Positions 63,623 to 64,000 of a stretch of DNA of 64,000 bases are shown in pieces (positions within the stretch are counted from its first letter, which is position 1; the number at the start of each line of letters is the position of its first letter). The notes under the pieces are model-generated. The model searched no databases. It was given only the letters and a program-made list of their open reading frames with translations, and was not told the DNA's origin. A program made the position numbers and the translations under genes. The DNA is from Clostridiales bacterium UBA1234 (GTDB taxonomy: Bacteria; Bacillota; Clostridia; TANB77; UBA1234). The stretch spans positions 2,845 to 66,844 of the forward strand of contig DBWQ01000023.1 of the NCBI GenBank assembly GCA_002308995.1. The letters are read 5' to 3'.

Positions 63623-64000
63623 TTACATAGCCATTAACTGCACTACTTTTTGAAAAAAAGGAAGCAAAATCAGCGTCATTGTACTCCCAATACTTAAATA
63701 ATACCCCCACGGGATTTCTTTGTATTGATGAATTAAAACACCAATTCCTGCTACAAAAAGGGAAATCACAACAGCAATCATCTGCAATCGAAAACCGCAA
63801 AAACAAACCGATAGTTGCTAAGTATTTAATATCCCCATACCCAATTGGATTTTTATGAATGAGTGAAAAAGCAAAATCAATCATCAATAGAACAACGGGA
63901 ATGATAAAAAAGCCAAACATGTTATCATACACCTTACATCCAGTTATCCCTAAAAATAAAAGATGCAAAATGCCAACTAAAACGATATATAAATTCACGT
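63623..64000 (-). CDS. pilD: Prepilin peptidase (A24), PilD-type, partial, needs +1 shift at CGG
   Basis: A membrane aspartyl peptidase that cuts prepilin leaders. About 124 codons are visible. They may begin at the GTG at 63998, but the gene could extend past the window edge. The catalytic GYGDIKYLATIG is present. The frame changes at codon 68, TTG-CGG-T read TTG-(C)-GGT, joining TIGLFL to GFRLQMIAVVISLFVAG and running on to a stop at 63623, just before the next gene. In the unshifted frame the rest is a Cys-rich nonsense stretch overlapping the next gene. The first Asp and any N-methylase domain would lie upstream. Confidence 0.82.
63795..63797 (-). other. CGG +1 recoding site in pilD
   Basis: In-phase CGG (codon 68) after TTG. 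Skipping C gives GGT, a Gly usual at this place in A24 peptidases. Confidence 0.9.

Noticed and set aside
15078..63797. The ten frame breaks as ordinary sequencing or assembly errors
   Set aside because: All are the same event (one extra C) at the same in-phase triplet. Out-of-phase CGG never shows a break, no break is at a homopolymer, and no -1 breaks exist. Errors cannot depend on reading frame.
15078..63797. Simple reassignment of CGG to another amino acid or stop
   Set aside because: A reassigned three-base codon would not change the frame. The downstream protein is in the +1 frame in every case.

Overview
The window is AT-rich, densely coded bacterial chromosome of a Bacillota type, most likely from an uncultured clostridial lineage. 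The reasons are a Firmicutes-style dcw cluster (mraZ-rsmH-ftsL-PBP-murE-mraY-ftsW), an ileS gene behind a T-box leader, a Spo0E-like mini-protein, the YmfF/YmfH peptidase pair, GGAGG ribosome binding sites with some TTG and GTG starts, and SigA-type promoters with 17-base spacers. I cannot name the genus.

Layout: 0-1.7 kb, a two-gene higher-GC island. 1.8-8.4 kb, a PstS-like protein and three paralogous YARHG/DUF3298-like exported proteins in one operon. 8.4-11.3 kb, a long palindrome, a soluble FtsH-like protease, engB and an AbrB-like gene. 11.4-15.9 kb, an ABC transporter with a GntR regulator, a YiiX-like gene and rubrerythrin. 16-19.8 kb, a COG1306-type glycosidase-like protein, 6S RNA and an SLH-domain protein. 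19.9-23.3 kb, ileS with its T-box. 23.4-31.2 kb, two DUF2298 membrane proteins and two anchored proteins. 31.2-39.5 kb, dnaE, rluB, glgA, rluD, lspA. 39.5-45 kb, dxs, mgtC, a Kef-type antiporter, ftsW. 45-52.7 kb, the dcw cluster. 52.6-56.3 kb, a Spo0E-like gene, lgt and ymfH/ymfF. 56.4-64 kb, a type IV pilus/type II secretion locus with pilins, pilC, pilB and pilD.

The main discovery: eight otherwise well-conserved genes (a YiiX-like gene, rluB, dxs, the Kef-type gene, ftsW, lgt, pilB, pilD) are each broken into two or three reading frames, ten breaks in all. Every break is at a CGG codon in the reading frame, and every break is repaired by skipping the C (+1), so that the next codon is GGA or GGT and reads as a glycine that the family usually conserves. 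Reading by eye, I found no other in-phase CGG in the native-looking genes, although out-of-phase CGG triplets are common and harmless. This phase dependence argues against sequencing error and for genome-wide +1 recoding at CGG, or four-base decoding of CGGN, in this organism. Only four compositionally different, higher-GC genes carry in-phase CGG that must read as ordinary Arg. Essential proteins (FtsW, Lgt, Dxs) and the whole pilus assembly machine depend on the shift.

Other notable items are three long nested palindromes between genes, a pilin family lacking the usual Glu5 but sharing an FCWPP motif, an FtsH-like protease with a decayed ATPase site, and a likely MraZ operator.
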